This document shows positions 4,863 to 5,401 of a stretch of DNA of 5,401 bases, piece by piece. The stretch spans positions 1 through 5,401 of the forward strand of contig JAJZFO010000035.1 in the NCBI GenBank assembly GCA_021805305.1. The letters are read 5' to 3'. How positions within the stretch are numbered: position 1 is the stretch's first letter; every line of letters starts with the position of its first letter. The notes below the pieces were generated by a model. The model was not told the DNA's origin and did no database searches. It saw only the letters and a list, made by a program, of their open reading frames with translations. This DNA is from Actinomycetes bacterium. GTDB taxonomy: Bacteria; Actinomycetota; Acidimicrobiia; Acidimicrobiales; RAAP-2. A program made the position numbers and the translations under genes.

Positions 4863-5326
4863 AGGCGCAACGGTCGCATCACGGGTGTCGCCCAGAGCCC
4901 GGGATCGCCCCACTCCACCCCGGGGACATCGACGTAGAGCTCGACCTCGTTCCCGTCGGGGTCCTTGACGTAGAGGCTGTGCGTCACACCGTGATCCGTG
5001 GCTCCGACGATCTCGACGTCGTGCGCGCGCAACACGGCCGCCGCCTCGCGCAGCTCGTCATCACTGTCGCCCACCTTGAGTCCGAAGTGGTACATACCCA
5101 CCCGACGACCCGAGGGCAGGGCCGCCGCCGCCGGACCCACCTCGATGAGCAGCAACTCGTGGTGGGTTCGACCGCTCGAGGAGTTGAAGGCCGCGAAGGG
5201 CCTCCTGCCCGGCGGCGCCGACCCGTCCAGGAGCGGCGTCCATCCGAGGACGTCACGATAGAAGTGCGAGGAGTTCTCGAGATCGCGAACGTAGAGGACG
5301 ACGTGCCCCAACTCCTTGACCTGCAT
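4859..5326 (-). CDS. VOC-superfamily protein (glyoxalase / extradiol dioxygenase-like)
   Basis: A 155-residue protein with two beta-alpha-beta-beta-beta modules. The first begins ELGHVVLYVRDLENSSHFY (5-23) and ends with THHELLLIEV (54-63). The second begins MYHFGLKV (78-85) and ends with THSLYVKDPDGNEVELYVD (115-133). Likely metal ligands by family position are His8, His55 or His56, His80 and Glu129. The SLYVKDPDGNEVELY ending is typical of catechol-2,3-dioxygenase-like VOC proteins (CatE type), which open aromatic diols; glyoxalase or thiol-transferase (FosA-like) activity is also possible. The pattern fits a metalloenzyme rather than a metal-free binding protein such as a bleomycin-resistance protein. 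The ATG at 5326 is preceded by GGGAGG at about 5-nt spacing. It has its own promoter region with a dyad. Its TAG stop shares CTAG with the Rrf2 stop on the other strand. Confidence 0.88.
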   Translation of the reverse strand: MQVKELGHVVLYVRDLENSSHFYRDVLGWTPLLDGSAPPGRRPFAAFNSSSGRTHHELLLIEVGPAAAALPSGRRVGMYHFGLKVGDSDDELREAAAVLRAHDVEIVGATDHGVTHSLYVKDPDGNEVELYVDVPGVEWGDPGLWATPVMRPLRL

Positions 5327-5348
5327 TGTCCCTCCCGCGGTTCGCTGG

Positions 5349-5366
5349 GACTCAGGCTAGTGAGTC
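5349..5366. promoter_or_regulatory. GACTCA-N6-TGAGTC dyad at the VOC promoter (candidate operator)
   Basis: A perfect 6-bp inverted repeat (5349-5354 and 5361-5366) encloses GGCTAG and overlaps the TAGCCT hexamer (5359-5354), about 22 nt upstream of the VOC start codon. A protein bound here would block the -10 region. It differs in sequence from the Rrf2 dyad, so a different regulator would be expected, perhaps encoded just beyond the right edge. Confidence 0.45.
5354..5359 (-). promoter_or_regulatory. Putative -10 hexamer TAGCCT of the VOC gene
   Basis: TAGCCT fits TAnnnT and would give a leader of about 20 nt carrying the GGGAGG ribosome-binding site. The -35 region (about 5377-5382) is not TTGACA-like. 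Confidence 0.35.
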
Positions 5367-5401
5367 GGACCGAGCACCGCGACGAGAGACGTTCGCACCA
5401 C

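Noticed and set aside
1..5401. tRNA, rRNA, CRISPR array, transposase or integrase, attachment-site repeats
   Set aside because: No tandem spaced repeats, no cloverleaf-like segment, no mobile-element protein and no long direct repeat was seen on either strand.

Overview
The window is GC-rich, gene-dense bacterial DNA. G or C at third codon positions, GTG starts, and several TAnnnT -10-like hexamers only 6-7 nt before a start codon (leaderless transcripts) suggest an Actinomycetota chromosome. The genus cannot be read from the sequence. I see no rRNA, tRNA, CRISPR array, IS element or phage gene.

Layout from left to right: (1) the N-terminus of an ArsB/SLC13-like permease on the minus strand, cut by the left edge (1-151). 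(2) A class I SAM-dependent methyltransferase, minus (314-1063). (3) A small antibiotic-biosynthesis-monooxygenase (ABM) domain protein, minus (1257-1583). (4) A 14-TM DHA2-type MFS drug/proton antiporter, minus (1696-3216). (5) Divergent from it across an unusually AT-rich spacer, an 88-residue helix-turn-helix protein, plus (3363-3629). (6) A YwnB-like NAD(P)-binding (NmrA/COG2910) protein, minus (3677-4321), divergent from (7) a YwnA-like Rrf2 regulator, plus (4404-4862). (8) A VOC-family glyoxalase/extradiol-dioxygenase-like protein, minus (4859-5326), tail to tail with the Rrf2 gene and sharing a CTAG that is a stop codon on both strands.

Two divergent regulator-target arrangements stand out: HTH protein / MFS pump, and Rrf2 / NAD(P)-binding protein. 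Both have candidate operators in the shared spacer. The Rrf2 site is a perfect GTAACC-N5-GGTTAC dyad in the -35/spacer region of its own promoter. The remaining enzymes (ABM, VOC, methyltransferase) are families often involved in handling quinones, aromatic electrophiles or antibiotics. A coherent reading, which is inference only, is a small stress/detoxification neighbourhood: export by the MFS pump, chemical modification by ABM, VOC and methyltransferase, and redox sensing by Rrf2.

No clearly unprecedented system is visible. The most unusual points are the concentration of CTAG tetranucleotides at gene boundaries, a CCCTAGGGTG element shared by the starts of the two transporter genes, the uncharacterised small HTH protein, and candidate palindromic operators at three promoters.
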